Assembly: GCA_029263895.1 (NCBI GenBank)
Contig: JARIDO010000017.1
Coordinates: 1-45,991 of the forward strand
Source: Sporosarcina sp.
GTDB taxonomy: Bacteria > Bacillota > Bacilli > Bacillales_A > Planococcaceae
Length of the DNA stretch: 45,991 nucleotides
Direction of reading: 5' to 3'
The translations under genes and the position numbers were made by a program. Below the pieces are notes generated by a model, which was not told the origin of the DNA, ran no database searches, and was given only the letters and a program-made list of their open reading frames with translations. Below are positions 1 through 8,418 of the stretch, piece after piece (the first letter of the stretch is position 1; every line of letters begins with the position of its first letter).

Positions 1-96
1 CTCCTGGGGGGGAGTGAATGCTCTTTTACAAAGGGAATGGGAGAAATGTTCACGTTCAAACAAAAGGGGTGTATGTTTGGTATGTGATTTATTTCA
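1..96 (-). ncRNA. roxS: RoxS/RsaE-like regulatory sRNA, 3' end cut by window edge
   Basis: Small RNA read leftward. Evidence is positional and structural. It lies beside pepF, as the RsaE/RoxS RNA does in Staphylococcus and Bacillus. The minus strand carries unpaired C-rich motifs of the kind that RNA uses on target ribosome sites: ACACCCCTTTTG and TTTCTCCCATTCCCTTTG. The arm GGAGTGAATGCTCTTTT (plus, 11-27) begins a terminator hairpin with a C-rich loop (5-10), and its partner starts at 1-4 and continues outside the window. The 5' end near 95-97 follows from the promoter TTGATG-N17-TAAAGT. The family represses respiration and TCA-cycle mRNAs in response to redox state. The family call rests on remembered motif and synteny, not on a covariance search. 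Confidence 0.72.
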
Positions 97-132
97 CATC
101 CTTACTTTATCATAAAATAATAGGTACATCAA
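83..132 (-). promoter_or_regulatory. sRNA promoter with overlapping Rex/Fnr-type palindrome
   Basis: On the minus strand, -35 TTGATG (132-127), a 17-nt spacer and -10 TAAAGT (109-104) place the start near 95-97. The perfect palindrome TGTGATTTATTTCACA (83-98) covers the first transcribed bases. TGTGA-N6-TCACA fits Rex (NADH-sensing repressor) and also Fnr/Crp-type proteins. Its position at +1 favours a repressor such as Rex, which is known to control roxS in Bacillus subtilis. Confidence 0.65.
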
Positions 133-167
133 CATTTCACAAACTATTTCACATGACTGTCACAAAG
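133..167 (-). promoter_or_regulatory. Three tandem ResD/SrrA-type boxes upstream of the sRNA promoter
   Basis: The minus strand has three direct GTGA-containing repeats at about one helical turn: CTTTGTGACAG (157-167), CATGTGAAATAG (144-155) and TTTGTGAAATG (133-143). They end directly upstream of the -35 hexamer. ResD sites resemble TTTGTGAAT, and ResD/SrrA activates RoxS/RsaE in relatives. The spacing fits an activator array. Confidence 0.55.
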
Positions 168-181
168 CTTCGAAATCATAA

Positions 182-215
182 AAAGAACAGTCATTCACTT
201 GAATGACTGTTCTTT
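182..215 (-). terminator. Terminator downstream of pepF
   Basis: A 16-bp perfect inverted repeat (182-197 and 200-215) with a minimal loop, A/T-flanked so it could act in both directions. It separates pepF from the ResD-type boxes of the divergently placed sRNA promoter. Confidence 0.8.
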
Positions 216-220
216 TAAAA

Positions 221-2041
221 TTACTTATTAATGAGAAGAGATTCCAACTCATTTAGTTTTTCTTCAAAAACTTTACATGCCGCCTCTATAGGGGCAGCGC
301 TTGTCATATCAACACCCGCCCTCTTTAACACTTCAATTGGATAATCAGATGACCCCGCTTTTAAGAAGTTGTTTACGTATCGATTAACAGCAGGCTCACC
401 TTCCGTTAATATCTGATTGCTTAAAGCAACAGCTGCGCTATAACCTGTCGCATATTGATAAACATAATAATCATAATAGAAATGTGGAATACGTGCCCAT
501 TCGAGACCAATTTCTTTATCTACTACTAAATCTTCTCCAAAGTACTTTTTGTTAAGTGCATAGTATTCCTCAGTTAACTTCTCTGCTGTCAATGCAACGC
601 CTTGTTGATCTAACTTATGAATGAGGTGTTCAAATTCTGCAAACATTGTTTGACGGAATACAGTCCCTCTAAAGCCATCTAACCAGTAATTCAATAAATA
701 AATACGTTTTTGTTCATCATCGGTAGTCTTAAGTAAATGGTCATTAAGCAGTGCCTCATTTACTGTGGATGCTACCTCCGCAACAAAGATTGAATAACTA
801 GAATAAATGTATGGCTGACTCTTTTCTGAGTAATAACTATGAACACTATGACCAAATTCATGAGCTAACGTGAACAAATTGCTAACATTATCTTGCCAGT
901 TCATTAAAATATATGGATTAGTTCCATATGAGCCCGATGAATAGGCTCCAGACCGTTTCCCTTTATTTTCACGGACATCCACCCATCGGTTATCTAATCC
1001 CTCTTGAACGATGGAAACGTATTCCTCTCCCATCGGATGAAAACTATCTAGCATTGTTTGTTTCGCTTCATCATAAGACACTTTCATATCTGTATCTTTA
1101 ACAAGTGGCGCGTACAAATCCCACATATGAAGCTCATCTAATTCAAATACCTTTTTACGCAATGCAACATAACGTTGCAACAGATGAACATTCTTATTAA
1201 TTGTAGATACAAGATTCTCATACACTTGCTCAGGAATATGGTTATTCGACATCGCCGCTTCACGAGCTGATCCGTATTTCCGTATACTTGCATACGTGTT
1301 ATTGTTTTTGACGTTTCCGGCTAAAGTAGAAGCAAACGTATTTTGAAACTCACCATACTTTGCGTACATCGTTTTAAAAGCATCTTCTCGAACTCGAGCA
1401 TTTTGGCTTTCTAAAAAATTGACGTACCTCCCATGAGATAACTCTACTTCCACACCATTCTCGTCTTTCACCATCGGAAATGTTAAATCAGCATTGTTCA
1501 GCATACTAAACGTCTCAGAAGACATTCCAGTAACCTCTGATAATTGTGATAATATTGCTTCTTGCTCTGCAGGTAATACATGCGGACGTTGTTTATTAAT
1601 TTCTTCGAATTCTTGTTTATACAACTTCAATTCGTCATTTTCATCGAGCATTTGAGTTAATTGCTGCTCTTCAATTGATAGTAATTCAGGTAGAAAATAA
1701 GATAGCGATGTCGATATTTTCACTAATAATGATTTTGCTCGGCTATCCATCGCTTGGTAAAAACTATTCGTCGTATCTTGATCTGTTTTTAAATGCGAGT
1801 ACGTATATAACTTTCGTAATCGTTCTGAAAGTTCATCTCTGTATCGTAGTGCTTTGTAAAGTGCTTTTGGTCCATTATTAAGCGTACCTTTAAATTCCTC
1901 TGCATCAGATGACAGTTCTTCAAGTTCTAAAAACTCTTTTTCCCACTCTTTATCAGTAGAAAAGATATCCTCTAAACGCCATGTTTCTTCTACTTTTACT
2001 TCATCACGCGTTAATACTTTGTTTTTAGTATCTGTCGTCAT
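221..2041 (-). CDS. pepF: Oligoendopeptidase F (M3 metallopeptidase)
   Basis: Cytosolic zinc endopeptidase that cleaves short peptides. The zinc motif HEFGH is at about residues 394-398, followed by a Glu near 421 in FVAEVASTVNE as likely third ligand. At 606 residues it has the usual PepF length and no signal peptide. An ATG at 2062 is in frame, but the strong purine-rich site (GAAGGGGGA) lies between it and the ATG at 2041, so 2041 is the probable start. It follows coiA and is probably in one transcript with it (gap 63 bp), as in Bacillus subtilis and Staphylococcus. Family assignment is secure; physiological substrates are unknown. Confidence 0.95.
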   Translation of the reverse strand: MTTDTKNKVLTRDEVKVEETWRLEDIFSTDKEWEKEFLELEELSSDAEEFKGTLNNGPKALYKALRYRDELSERLRKLYTYSHLKTDQDTTNSFYQAMDSRAKSLLVKISTSLSYFLPELLSIEEQQLTQMLDENDELKLYKQEFEEINKQRPHVLPAEQEAILSQLSEVTGMSSETFSMLNNADLTFPMVKDENGVEVELSHGRYVNFLESQNARVREDAFKTMYAKYGEFQNTFASTLAGNVKNNNTYASIRKYGSAREAAMSNNHIPEQVYENLVSTINKNVHLLQRYVALRKKVFELDELHMWDLYAPLVKDTDMKVSYDEAKQTMLDSFHPMGEEYVSIVQEGLDNRWVDVRENKGKRSGAYSSGSYGTNPYILMNWQDNVSNLFTLAHEFGHSVHSYYSEKSQPYIYSSYSIFVAEVASTVNEALLNDHLLKTTDDEQKRIYLLNYWLDGFRGTVFRQTMFAEFEHLIHKLDQQGVALTAEKLTEEYYALNKKYFGEDLVVDKEIGLEWARIPHFYYDYYVYQYATGYSAAVALSNQILTEGEPAVNRYVNNFLKAGSSDYPIEVLKRAGVDMTSAAPIEAACKVFEEKLNELESLLINK

Positions 2042-2104
2042 CAATAGTCCCCCTTCTCCCATTACTTCGGGATACGAATAACTTTCATTTTCTCAATATT
2101 CCTA

Positions 2105-3229
2105 TCACTTTGCAAGAAATCTATCTGAAATTAATTGTAGTATAGCTCCTTTCTTTATAGTTGTATTAAAAGTATAGAATTCTTGTAAAAGCAAAAAGTC
2201 ACGATAAGCCATACAAGCTTTCACTTTTAACTCATTAGGCTCAGATGATTGTGAAACATATTTTTTAATATGCTCATTCGTTAGCGTTTTAAACTGTATA
2301 TGATTGTTATACATGAAATGCACAAGGTCAAGTTGCCACTCGCAATCGTTTGTTCGATATGCTAGATTAAAACGTACCGGTACACCAATCCAATTGGGGA
2401 GCTCTTCAGGACGTACTTCCAGCTCATAGCACGAGCGTAAGAAACGATTATTAATGCCTTTTCGATTTTGATAAATTCGAGTTTTTAAATAATAGTTACG
2501 TATGGATTCATATAATTTGTAGTATTGTGTAACATCTTGAGTTGAGGGTGCTTTCGGTTGAGCAAATGGAAATGTCTGAGAGGATAGGGGTAACGTGCGA
2601 TGAATTCCTATATATCTGTTGCTGGATACATGTAACAAGTTACTATAATAATGAAACACTTCGTATAGCGGATCGAACGTGAAGAACTGAAAACATGATG
2701 CTGAATGCGTGAAAAAATTCTCATAAAATCTAGAGCCGCGAAAAGAAATTACGCCTTCTGGTAGATTCCTCAATTTTTCAGGCGTATGTAAAATCCAAAT
2801 CGGTTGCATATTGATGCTCAAATATCCTTTTGTTCTATCTTTAATGATGGCGTTAGAAATTCTACTGCATTGGAATTCAATTGGTATTTTACGATTCTTA
2901 TTCGTAACTAGTAAGTCAGGACGTTGGGAAAGTTCGGTAATAAACGGTTCTAATTCTACCATTTCAACTCGCTTCTTAAAAAAAGAATACAGTTTTCGTT
3001 TCCCTAACAGATGAACTCTTGTTTCGCCCTCGGAAAAGAACGAGCGACATGCTGCTGACTTAAAATGCGAGAAATGAGGGATCATAATTTCACCTACTTT
3101 TAATTGCATAATTGCCGCACATTGTGGACAATAGAACGTAGTTGTCCTCCTCCACTTTCTTAAGTATTGTAAATTCATATCTTCTGTTAATGTTATACGA
3201 TTACCATCCTTAAGAATTGCAGTCAGCAC
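2105..3229 (-). CDS. coiA: Competence protein CoiA
   Basis: Cytosolic protein needed for processing incoming single-stranded DNA during transformation in competent Firmicutes. The N-terminal part has a zinc-finger-like CPQC pair (about residue 35) followed by PHFSH. The central part has a PD-(D/E)xK-like nuclease signature: RPDLLV, then IEFQCS. About 374 residues, normal for the family. The start is GTG at 3229, preceded by AGGAGG with a 6-base spacer; an in-frame ATG at 3247 overlaps that ribosome site and is rejected. It has its own promoter (3253-3281) and lies between mecA and pepF, the conserved order. Presence with mecA suggests at least ancestral competence. Confidence 0.9.
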   Translation of the reverse strand: MLTAILKDGNRITLTEDMNLQYLRKWRRTTTFYCPQCAAIMQLKVGEIMIPHFSHFKSAACRSFFSEGETRVHLLGKRKLYSFFKKRVEMVELEPFITELSQRPDLLVTNKNRKIPIEFQCSRISNAIIKDRTKGYLSINMQPIWILHTPEKLRNLPEGVISFRGSRFYENFFTHSASCFQFFTFDPLYEVFHYYSNLLHVSSNRYIGIHRTLPLSSQTFPFAQPKAPSTQDVTQYYKLYESIRNYYLKTRIYQNRKGINNRFLRSCYELEVRPEELPNWIGVPVRFNLAYRTNDCEWQLDLVHFMYNNHIQFKTLTNEHIKKYVSQSSEPNELKVKACMAYRDFLLLQEFYTFNTTIKKGAILQLISDRFLAK

Positions 3230-3252
3230 ACTATTCCTCCTCTCCAAAAATA

Positions 3253-3281
3253 ATTGTACAAATATTCAGTCGAGAAAGCAA
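3253..3281 (-). promoter_or_regulatory. Promoter of coiA-pepF
   Basis: Minus-strand TTGCTT (3281-3276), 17-nt spacer, TACAAT (3258-3253), about 25 bases before the CoiA start. It resembles the mecA promoter, which has the same two hexamers and spacing. No clear ComK AT-box pair was seen. Confidence 0.6.
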
Positions 3282-3297
3282 GATATAAAATAATAAA

Positions 3298-3323
3298 AAG
3301 CAGCTACCGTTTGGTAGCTGCTT
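3298..3323 (-). terminator. Terminator of mecA
   Basis: Stem AAGCAGCTACC / GGTAGCTGCTT with a 4-base loop; on the minus strand it is followed by a T-rich tract (TTTATTATTTTA). It lies 13 bases beyond the mecA stop. Confidence 0.85.
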
Positions 3324-3336
3324 CATTATTTACATT

Positions 3337-3996
3337 TCAAGAACCAAAGTAATGCTCAACTTGCGTGAATACATCTTCTGACATGACAATCGTTCCATAT
3401 TCAAGCAAACGATGAATGGTCATGTTTGAAGGGACTCCGAATTCAGATAAAACACTATATATATCTGTCTTTTCGTTATCCTCCATCGTTTCAGAAGTAT
3501 ACTTCACAAATAAATAATAGTTATCATTATATGAATAAAGCGATGTACTCACATCATAACCTGACATTCTGCCTGCAAGTGGGATCAATGCGTCAAATTC
3601 ATTGAAAACGAACATACTATCTGTCCACACAAGTGATTCCCCTGTCAATTCAACTTCATCCTCTTCGACATTTTCAAACATTTGATTCGCTTGTGGAAAC
3701 ATTTTTCGTGGATCTTCCCCTTCAAATGGAGAATCCAAAGGTTCGCCATCTGCTGAAAGCTGAGCACGAGTAACAGTAACTTCAATTCCACCGCTCATTG
3801 CATGAACTTGAATCCACAATGGACCTTCTACTTCAAATTCCGATTCATCGTTTACTTCGTCCATCATTTCCCAAAATAGTTCTTCACTCTTATCGCGGTT
3901 GTACCATACTTCTTCTTTTGTGAAGCCACGTTCTTCAATATCAATATATGAAAGAAAAAACTTAACTGTATTGTCATTAACACGTTCAATTTCCAT
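3337..3996 (-). CDS. mecA: Adapter protein MecA
   Basis: Adapter that brings substrates (ComK, Spx and others in relatives) to ClpC for ClpCP degradation. The protein starts MEIERVNDNTVKFF, typical of MecA, with an acidic linker (NVEEDEVELTGES) between the N-terminal substrate-binding half and the C-terminal ClpC-binding half. At 219 residues it matches the Bacillus subtilis protein (218). The frame stays open upstream to 4206, but that extension lies across the promoter and leader, is not MecA-like and lacks a ribosome site; the ATG at 3996 follows GGAAGGGAGAG. It neighbours spx, whose product is also under Clp control. The leader is about 140 nt. Confidence 0.93.
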   Translation of the reverse strand: MEIERVNDNTVKFFLSYIDIEERGFTKEEVWYNRDKSEELFWEMMDEVNDESEFEVEGPLWIQVHAMSGGIEVTVTRAQLSADGEPLDSPFEGEDPRKMFPQANQMFENVEEDEVELTGESLVWTDSMFVFNEFDALIPLAGRMSGYDVSTSLYSYNDNYYLFVKYTSETMEDNEKTDIYSVLSEFGVPSNMTIHRLLEYGTIVMSEDVFTQVEHYFGS

Positions 3997-4058
3997 TTCC
4001 CATTCTCTCCCTTCCTTTTGGAACTGGTCGGAACCGTTCCTCTCAATAGTGTGAAAAC

Positions 4059-4150
4059 CTACAATGCTTACTCTTACTATATGACCGTCTAACAAGATAT
4101 GAAAGGGTTCCGCCTTGAGACGAAAAATTTTGATAGTAATAGCATTGTAG
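4059..4150. repeat. Inverted repeat spanning the mecA promoter and leader
   Basis: CTACAATGCT (4059-4068) is an exact inverted copy of 4141-4150, and TACTAT (4075-4080) of 4133-4138. The right arm contains the mecA -10 box, so a second -10-like TACAAT sits in the left arm on the other strand. A shorter palindrome, GGAACCGTTCC, lies at 4030-4040. This could be an operator pair or a leader structure. Confidence 0.5.
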
Positions 4151-4172
4151 AGAACATCCACCAAGAAAGCAA
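4144..4172 (-). promoter_or_regulatory. Promoter of mecA
   Basis: Minus-strand TTGCTT (4172-4167), 17-nt spacer, TACAAT (4149-4144); predicted start near 4137. It lies directly after the spx terminator, which indicates mecA is transcribed separately from spx. Confidence 0.6.
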
Positions 4173-4183
4173 GAGATATACAA

Positions 4184-4238
4184 AAGAGCTGACAAGGTTC
4201 CAGCATTTTGCAATGTCGAAGCCCAATCAGCTCTATAG
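4184..4238 (-). terminator. Terminator of spx
   Basis: Outer stem AGAGCTGA / TCAGCTCT closed over an imperfect inner stem, followed on the minus strand by TTTTG. It is longer and less regular than the other terminators here. Confidence 0.6.
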
Positions 4239-4246
4239 GAAATAAA

Positions 4247-4645
4247 TTAGTTTACCATACGGCGTGCTTCGAGTAATTGGTAAGCTCTTACTTTTCGTGG
4301 TAGGAATCGACGAATCTCATCCTCATTATAGCCTACTTGCAACCTTTTTTCATCAAGAATTATCGGTCTTCTTAACAATCCTGGATGCTCTTGAATCAAC
4401 TCATAAAGTCTTTGAAGCGGCAAGCTTTCCACGTCAACATTTAGTTTTTGGAAAATCTTTGAACGCGTTGATATAATTTCATCGGTTCCATCTTCAGTCA
4501 TTCGAAGAATTTCTTTAATCTCATCAATATTTAAAGGTTCCGAAAAAATGTTACGTTCAGTATACGGAATCTCATGTTCCTCTAACCATGCTTTTGCTTT
4601 CCTACATGATGTACAGCTAGGTGAAGTAAATAATGTAACCATCAT
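4247..4645 (-). CDS. spx: Transcriptional regulator Spx (ArsC-like)
   Basis: Thiol-stress regulator that binds the RNA polymerase alpha C-terminal domain and redirects transcription to thioredoxin and other disulfide-stress genes. The redox switch CTSC is at residues 11-14 (10-13 from the second ATG). RSKIFQKLN, the [20 protein letters not shown] block and the C-terminal ClpXP-recognition region are near-identical to Bacillus subtilis Spx (131 residues). Two adjacent ATG codons (4645, 4642) follow AAGGAAG; either could be used, and the second gives 131 residues. The neighbour mecA encodes a Clp adapter. Very strong sequence conservation makes the call safe. Confidence 0.97.
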   Translation of the reverse strand: MMVTLFTSPSCTSCRKAKAWLEEHEIPYTERNIFSEPLNIDEIKEILRMTEDGTDEIISTRSKIFQKLNVDVESLPLQRLYELIQEHPGLLRRPIILDEKRLQVGYNEDEIRRFLPRKVRAYQLLEARRMVN

Positions 4646-4685
4646 ATGCTGACACTTCCTTTCAGTCGGCTGGATCGTTATTTTG

Positions 4686-4716
4686 TATATACATTAGAAT
4701 AATTTTAATGTGTAAA
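4686..4716 (-). promoter_or_regulatory. Possible spx promoter
   Basis: Minus-strand TTTACAC followed after 18-19 nt by TATATA, 41 bases before the spx start. Spacing is longer than ideal and the region is AT-rich, so this is tentative. Confidence 0.35.
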
Positions 4717-5072
4717 CTTATATCTTCATTATACACATTTTCTTTCACAATGAATACACTTATTAAAAAGATTTTAGGAAACATTTGTTCCCCGTCACAT
4801 TTCCGCAATATAGATAGGTTTATCAGTATGTTTCTCATTTAAATAAATTGCTCTTTACTGTTATACCCGTCAACAAGATTAATTAAACATATGTTTTTTA
4901 AATTTAATAATTCTCATTTAGCTTAAAATGATCTTCTTCTTTTTTTAAAGCTTACACTGTATAGTACGTCTTACAAGCGAGAAAAGTTTCATTAAAGCAA
5001 AAACGATTTTTTATTTTTGAGATTTAGAATGAGGAATATACTATAAACACTTTTAAATTTCATATCGGAATT
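4717..5072. other. AT-rich intergenic region, no gene recognised
   Basis: This 356-base stretch between spx and the downstream end of the glycoside-hydrolase gene holds only short open frames without ribosome sites. No convincing terminator is seen for the gene ending at 5073. Additional spx promoters, known in relatives, could lie here but cannot be placed by eye. Confidence 0.5.
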
Positions 5073-6278
5073 CTATGGTGTGTAATCCACACCAAACGAG
5101 TATTTGTTTCCAGCATTCCATAATAAGTATTCGTTAATGCCATTCTCTTTTAATGCTTTAATTTGGGCTTCAACTTCTGTCTTTCCATAACGCATATAAT
5201 TCCCTTTACCTAGCCACGATGCACTAAAATCCTGTAACCATGGTCTAGACGTTGGGGCATTATCTAATTTCGAAAGAACTTCATTTTCGACTTTTGCATA
5301 TTCCGAAACTAATTTGTAAGGTTCTAAATCCGGTTTCTTAATTCCAAAATAGGATGTCCAATGACTCGGATAAATCATTGAAGAAATCACATCCACATTT
5401 GAAGCTATTTTCGAGAAATTCTGCCCAATCCCTGGCGCCTCTGTAAGCGTTGCTGCATAGCCGAAAATATCAACTGATACTTCTACTCCATACGGTTCAA
5501 GTTGCTCGCGAGCATACGCTACGAAGTCTGTAACTGCGTCTACCCTACGTTGAACTGGATTTGCAGTTGATTGTTCATAAGGACCATACGAGTAACCAAG
5601 TGAATCATGTCTTTTTTCGAAGCCTTCCGGAAAACGAACGTAATCAAATTGAATTTCCTTAAAACCTAGTTTAGCTGCTTCGATTGCAATTTCCACATTA
5701 TGATCCCATACCTCTTTCATGAAAGGATTTACAAATGACTCTCCTCGTCCATTCTCCCAAATCGTATCTCCATTTAAAAAAGATAAACTTGGTTGTTTTT
5801 TCGCAAGAATACTGTCTTTAAAAACTACTATGCGGGCAATCGGATAGATTTTATGTTGTTCTAAACTTTCTAACATTACGCGTGGGTCTTTTATATAAGG
5901 TTGACCAATTGCTAATTCACTAAGATGCGAATCTTTTTCCGGTACATATGTAAGGTAACCAAAGTCATCTTTAATATCAATGACCATTGCATTTAACTCT
6001 GTTTTTTCTATTAGGTCTATTAAACTAGTAAATCGATTTCCACCCGCAGAATGTCCTGTCACATATATACCACGAACAGCATCAGGGTATTCAAATACTA
6101 AACCTGATTGAGTGGAGAATAATGATGATGCAGTAACAATATGTTCATCGATTAACTCCAATCCATATGAACGCTCGGAAAAGACGGGTTCTCCCTTTTT
6201 ACTTTCCGCATAAACAGGATTCGTTGTAAAAATGATTGATACTAACATAATGAATGGCAAAAATTTCGCCAACCGCAT
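5073..6278 (-). CDS. Secreted putative glycoside hydrolase (DUF4015 type)
   Basis: 401 residues with a Sec signal peptide (about 1-24, ending VYAES), so it is exported. The mature part resembles the DUF4015 putative glycosyl hydrolase family, a TIM-barrel group. Visible family-like blocks are GIYVTGHSAGG, NAMVIDIKDDFGYL, EIQFDYVRFPEGF and ISSMIYPSHW. The Asp in FDYVRFP and other acidic residues at strand ends could be catalytic, but neither substrate nor activity is established for the family. The ATG at 6278 follows GGTAGGTGG. It stands alone, between the opp terminator and spx. A TATAAT lies at 6313-6318 on the minus strand with no clear -35. Confidence 0.75.
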   Translation of the reverse strand: MRLAKFLPFIMLVSIIFTTNPVYAESKKGEPVFSERSYGLELIDEHIVTASSLFSTQSGLVFEYPDAVRGIYVTGHSAGGNRFTSLIDLIEKTELNAMVIDIKDDFGYLTYVPEKDSHLSELAIGQPYIKDPRVMLESLEQHKIYPIARIVVFKDSILAKKQPSLSFLNGDTIWENGRGESFVNPFMKEVWDHNVEIAIEAAKLGFKEIQFDYVRFPEGFEKRHDSLGYSYGPYEQSTANPVQRRVDAVTDFVAYAREQLEPYGVEVSVDIFGYAATLTEAPGIGQNFSKIASNVDVISSMIYPSHWTSYFGIKKPDLEPYKLVSEYAKVENEVLSKLDNAPTSRPWLQDFSASWLGKGNYMRYGKTEVEAQIKALKENGINEYLLWNAGNKYSFGVDYTP

Positions 6279-6369
6279 ATAACCACCTACCTAAACCTTT
6301 TAAAAATTCTTCATTATAACCCGTGTCTCCACCGTAACATACTCTAACTTTTCCTGTAACAAGAAAAAG

Positions 6370-6396
6370 AACTAGTTTTCAATATGAAAACTAGTC
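6370..6396 (-). terminator. Terminator of the opp operon
   Basis: Stem ACTAGTTTTC / GAAAACTAGT with a 5-base loop, followed on the minus strand by a T-rich run, 9 bases beyond the oppF stop. Confidence 0.85.
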
Positions 6397-6404
6397 CTTA
6401 ACTA

Positions 6405-7340
6405 TTAGTTCTTTTCTGCAGTAGCTAAATTTGCAAACTCGCGTTCTGAACAGAGCACGAAATGTCCCGGTGTCACTTCACGCATCTCTACTTCTTCGTT
6501 ATCCGCATAATTATGAACTGTTGGGTTGTATGTCTTTCGTACACGACTGCGCTCATAGTTAGGATCCGGTAACGGGATTGCTGATAGTAAAGATTGCGTA
6601 TACGGATGTAACGGTGCTGTATAAATTGCTTCCGCAGGGCCAATTTCAACTAATTTGCCGTAGTACATAACACCGATACGATCTGAAATATATTTTACCA
6701 TCGATAAATCATGTGCAATGAAAAGATATGTTAAGCCTTTTTCTTCTTGAAGCTCTTTTAAAAGATTAACGACTTGAGCTTGTATCGACACATCAAGTGC
6801 AGAAATAGGTTCATCCGCAATAATAAACTCTGGTTCCACTGCTAAAGCACGTGCAATCCCAAGACGCTGTCTTTGCCCACCCGAAAATTCATGTGGATAA
6901 CGATTAGCATGCTCTCGATTGAGCCCCACTGTCTCCAAAAGTTCATGTACACGAGCAGTACGTTCTTTAGGGCCTTTTACAAGACCATGAATATCAAGTC
7001 CTTCTGCTATGATGTCTAGAACTTTCATACGAGGATTCAAAGAAGCATATGGATCTTGGAAAATCATTTGCATTTTACGATTAAATGACTTCAATTGCTT
7101 TTTCGACTTTTTCGCATGTACATCGATACCATCATAAATAACTTCGCCACCAGTTGCATCGTACAAACGAATAATTGTGCGACCAGTTGTCGATTTCCCA
7201 CAACCAGACTCGCCCACTAAACCAAGCGTCTCACCTTTATAAATATCAAATGTTATATCGTCAACTGCACGAACTTCATTTTTTTTACCTTCATTAAAAT
7301 ACTGCTTTAAATTTTTAATTTCTAATAACTTTTCAACCAT
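6405..7340 (-). CDS. oppF: Oligopeptide ABC transporter ATP-binding protein OppF
   Basis: One of two ATPases that power peptide import through OppBC. Walker A GESGCGKS at residues 43-50, signature FSGGQRQRLG near 155, Walker B IIADEPISALD, and the C-terminal oligopeptide-type extension ending PGHFVLC. 311 residues, normal. The ATG shares its A with the oppD stop (TAATG) and has GGAGGTG upstream, so translation is coupled. It is the last gene of oppABCDF and a terminator follows. The final dozen residues are poorly conserved. Confidence 0.93.
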   Translation of the reverse strand: MVEKLLEIKNLKQYFNEGKKNEVRAVDDITFDIYKGETLGLVGESGCGKSTTGRTIIRLYDATGGEVIYDGIDVHAKKSKKQLKSFNRKMQMIFQDPYASLNPRMKVLDIIAEGLDIHGLVKGPKERTARVHELLETVGLNREHANRYPHEFSGGQRQRLGIARALAVEPEFIIADEPISALDVSIQAQVVNLLKELQEEKGLTYLFIAHDLSMVKYISDRIGVMYYGKLVEIGPAEAIYTAPLHPYTQSLLSAIPLPDPNYERSRVRKTYNPTVHNYADNEEVEMREVTPGHFVLCSEREFANLATAEKN

Positions 7341-8404
7341 TAGTTCACACCTCCAGCATTGCCCTTATAGTAACGGCTGCCTGGGAACGTCTTCATTCGT
7401 TCCACAATTTGTACCGGTGGTTCTACTTGCGGAGCATCCGGATGTAATAACCACGTTGCCGCATAGTGTGTATCACTAACTTTAAACAATGGCGGCGCCT
7501 GTTCCATATCGATTTTCATTGCATAATTACTACGCAAAGCGAATGCATCACCTACTGGTGGTGACAACAAATCTGGTGGCGTACCTGGGATTGCATACAG
7601 CTTGTCTTCAGCTGTATCAAGGGATGGCATCGAACTGAGTAATCCCCAAGTATATGGATGTTGAGGATTATAGAAAATCTCATCAACTGTTCCTACTTCA
7701 ACAATTTGACCACCGTACATGACCGCAACTCGATCGGCAACATTAGCAACAACACCTAAATCATGCGTAATGAAAATAATCGATGTATCGATTTTCTTTT
7801 GAAGATCTTTCATTAACTCTAAAATTTGTGCCTGAATCGTTACATCTAACGCAGTTGTTGGCTCATCTGCTATTAATAATTTAGGATTACATGCCAAAGA
7901 GATAGCAATAACAATACGTTGACGTTGTCCACCCGAAAATTGGTGTGGATATTGCTTCATACGTAATTCTGGTTGAGGCATCCCTACAAGTTCAAGCAAC
8001 TCAACAGACTTTTTAAACGCCTCTGTTTTGCTTAGCTTTTGGTGTTTCAATAACGGTTCCATAATCTGATTTCCAATTTTCATTGTCGGATTAAGAGACG
8101 TCATCGGGTCTTGGAAAATCATCGAAATTTCTTTCCCACGAATTTTCCGCATATCTTTTTCAGGCAACTTTAATAAATCTTTGCCATCAAATAGGATTTC
8201 TCCGTTTTTAAATTCCGAACTAGATTCAGGTAATAAGCGCATGATCGACTTCGTAGTGACTGATTTACCTGAACCAGATTCGCCGACAATCGCTAATGTT
8301 TCACCTTTAGACACTTCAAAATTCACACCACGGATAGCTTTCACTTCTCCAGCAAATGTATGGAAGGAAAGCTCAAGATCTTTAACTTCAATAATTTTCT
8401 CCAT
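7340..8404 (-). CDS. oppD: Oligopeptide ABC transporter ATP-binding protein OppD
   Basis: Second ATPase of the peptide importer. Walker A GESGSGKS (41-48), signature FSGGQRQRIVI, Walker B LLIADEPTTALD. The C-terminal region PGTPPDLLSPP matches OppD, but the cysteines that many OppD/DppD proteins use for an iron-sulfur site are absent (GDAFALRSNYAM, then TWLLHP), as I recall for the Bacillus OppD subgroup. 354 residues. The start follows AAAGGAGG. It lies 14 bases after oppC and overlaps oppF by one base. Confidence 0.93.
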   Translation of the reverse strand: MEKIIEVKDLELSFHTFAGEVKAIRGVNFEVSKGETLAIVGESGSGKSVTTKSIMRLLPESSSEFKNGEILFDGKDLLKLPEKDMRKIRGKEISMIFQDPMTSLNPTMKIGNQIMEPLLKHQKLSKTEAFKKSVELLELVGMPQPELRMKQYPHQFSGGQRQRIVIAISLACNPKLLIADEPTTALDVTIQAQILELMKDLQKKIDTSIIFITHDLGVVANVADRVAVMYGGQIVEVGTVDEIFYNPQHPYTWGLLSSMPSLDTAEDKLYAIPGTPPDLLSPPVGDAFALRSNYAMKIDMEQAPPLFKVSDTHYAATWLLHPDAPQVEPPVQIVERMKTFPGSRYYKGNAGGVN

Positions 8405-8418
8405 TTCGCTTTCCTCCT

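Noticed and set aside
18..206. 62-codon plus-strand frame at the left edge
   Set aside because: It runs through the sRNA, operators and terminator, with no ribosome site.
3997..4206. Longer MecA start
   Set aside because: The extension crosses the promoter and leader, is unlike MecA, and the ATG at 3996 has the ribosome site and family length.
4750..4842. 30-codon plus frame between spx and the hydrolase gene
   Set aside because: No ribosome site and a composition typical of AT-rich intergenic DNA.
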